Assembly (NCBI GenBank): GCA_051953655.1
Contig: JBQCIO010000163.1
Coordinates: 1-24,142, forward strand
Length of the DNA: 24,142 bases
Direction: 5' to 3'
Source of the DNA: JBQCHF01 sp051953655
GTDB taxonomy: Bacteria; Actinomycetota; Actinomycetes; Motilibacterales; Motilibacteraceae
The stretch's first letter is position 1. Every line of letters starts with the position of its first letter. Both the position numbers and the translations under genes were made by a program. Below the pieces are notes generated by a model. It did not search any database, was not told the DNA's origin, and saw nothing but the letters and a program-made list of their open reading frames with translations. This document shows positions 23,593-24,142 of this stretch, one piece after another.

Positions 23593-23962
23593 GCCCGTTG
23601 CTTTCCTTCCCGTCCCCCGGATGCTCGTCGCGGCGCCACCCCTGGCTGCGGCCTCGACGGCCTCGACCGTGCGACGGGTCGATCAGCACGGACTGTAGCG
23701 GCCCAGCTACGTCACCACGGCCTTTCTGCGTCACGGGCGAGCGCCGCCGGCCGCCGCCCGGTTCGCCCGGTAGGAGCTGTTGATCCCGACCATCGGCTCT
23801 CGGGCGGTCCAAGAGTTCGCCAGGTCGGCGAAGGCACGGTCAAGTGCCGGAACGGCGAGCCCGCCCGTGACGTCCTGTGTGCTGCCGCTCACCGCGATGG
23901 ACGCGGCGCTGCGGTGGGCACCAGGGCGGTCGGTGAGGGGCAGGCATGAGGAAGGCAGGGGC
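23593..23962. promoter_or_regulatory. Divergent intergenic region, 370 bp, with structured elements
   Basis: The spacer separates the - strand hybrid kinase gene from the + strand partial gene. It holds the candidate GEMM-like element (23681-23785, - strand) and two abutting hairpins at 23816-23848 (TTCGCC/GGCGAA and GGCAC/GTGCC). A 9-bp direct duplication (GGCCTCGAC twice at 23650-23667) lies in the kinase leader. No coding frame is convincing in it, and no clear promoter hexamers were found. Confidence 0.4.
23681..23785 (-). ncRNA. Candidate c-di-GMP-I (GEMM)-like riboswitch in the hybrid kinase leader
   Basis: On the - strand, in order, are: a closing strand GATCAACAGC (23785-23776), GGGCGAACC (23768-23760; GEMM consensus GGGCAAACC), a hairpin CGGGCG...CGCCCG (23760-23755 with 23739-23734), GACGCAGAAAGGCC (23732-23719; consensus GACGCAAAGCC), the terminal hairpin GTAGC-TGGGCC-GCTAC (23710-23695; resembles the GUAGC-GGG second stem) and GCTGATC closing (23687-23681). 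It ends 88 nt before the start of a gene encoding c-di-GMP domains, the expected context. Differences: no GAAA tetraloop, extra bases in the second segment, C before GGGC. It is a by-eye match only. Confidence 0.35.
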
Positions 23963-24142
23963 GTGAGCAGGGCAAGGGGCGAGCGAGGGCTGCACGCCGC
24001 GAGCTGGCTCGCGGTGCTCGTTGCGGCGGCCGTCCTGCTGTCTGGCGCGTCGCTCGTGGCCGGCGGCTCGACCAGGCCCGCGCGGGGCGGTCTGCGTCAC
24101 CGGTCCCGCGTCGTGCCACGTGCGACAGCGGTGCTCCCACCG
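23963..24142 (+). CDS. N-terminal part of a membrane or secreted protein, runs off the window
   Basis: From GTG 23963 an open frame of 60 codons continues to the window edge. It begins with a basic stretch (SRARGERGLH), then one hydrophobic segment at about residues 13-35 (ASWLAVLVAAAVLLSGASLVAG), then an Arg/Pro-rich region ending VLPP. This is a signal peptide or anchor followed by a linker. AGGAAGG at about 23949-23954 gives a good ribosome site; an in-frame ATG at 23897 lacks one. The layout would suit several secreted families, including actinobacterial class F sortases, but nothing diagnostic is visible. It is divergent from the hybrid kinase gene. Confidence 0.55.
   Translation, partial: MSRARGERGLHAASWLAVLVAAAVLLSGASLVAGGSTRPARGGLRHRSRVVPRATAVLPP

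Noticed and set aside
23963..24142. Naming the partial gene a class F sortase
   Set aside because: Only the signal or anchor and a Pro/Arg linker are visible; no sortase motif lies inside the window.
1..24142. tRNA, rRNA, insertion sequences, prophage or integration sites
   Set aside because: No cloverleaf-like sequence, transposase or integrase motif, or terminal repeats were seen.

Overview
The window is about 24 kb of very GC-rich DNA from an actinobacterium (Actinomycetota). The evidence is the G/C-ending codon use, many GTG starts, RTGA start/stop overlaps, an actinobacterial-type GlnE, and a galactofuran (arabinogalactan-type) cell-wall gene set. The flavour suggests a Geodermatophilaceae-like soil organism, but that is inference. 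Positions 1-128 are homopolymeric G/C runs that look like a poor contig end.

Left part, + strand: glnE (two-domain glutamine synthetase adenylyltransferase), translationally coupled by ATGA to an MFS exporter, then a GNAT acetyltransferase and a small unknown protein. Facing them on the - strand is an ABC1/UbiB-type kinase. Divergent from the kinase, across about 400 bp, is a membrane c-di-GMP protein (MASE1-PAS-GGDEF-EAL). A secreted or membrane-anchored GH43-like glycosidase follows.

Centre, - strand, reading from 19728 down to 11658: a compact six-gene operon. Order: PAP2 phosphatase fused to a GlfT1-like galactofuranosyltransferase; an AmsE-like GT2 interrupted by one in-frame amber codon; glf (UDP-galactopyranose mutase); glfT2; wzm; wzt. 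Five junctions: four are 4-bp ATGA/GTGA overlaps and the last is an 8-nt gap. The layout combines what Mycobacterium tuberculosis has at two loci (Rv3781-3783 and Rv3807c-3809c). The likely job is making UDP-galactofuranose, building a lipid-linked galactan on the cytoplasmic face and exporting it.

Right part: divergent from the operon is a 116-aa one-span membrane protein with four 10-bp tandem repeats just before its RBS. Convergent with it is a 1079-aa - strand protein with an unusual domain order: GGDEF(SGDEF)-EAL at the N-terminus and PAS-PAS-histidine kinase at the C-terminus. Its leader (23681-23785, - strand) has segments resembling the c-di-GMP-I (GEMM) riboswitch. A partial + strand membrane or secreted protein begins at 23963 and runs off the end.

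The most notable items are the PAP2-galactofuranosyltransferase fusion with altered PAP2 motifs, the c-di-GMP/histidine kinase hybrid with its candidate riboswitch, and the amber codon in the galactan operon. Two c-di-GMP proteins flank the wall operon, so a link between second messenger and wall galactan is a testable idea, not a demonstrated one.
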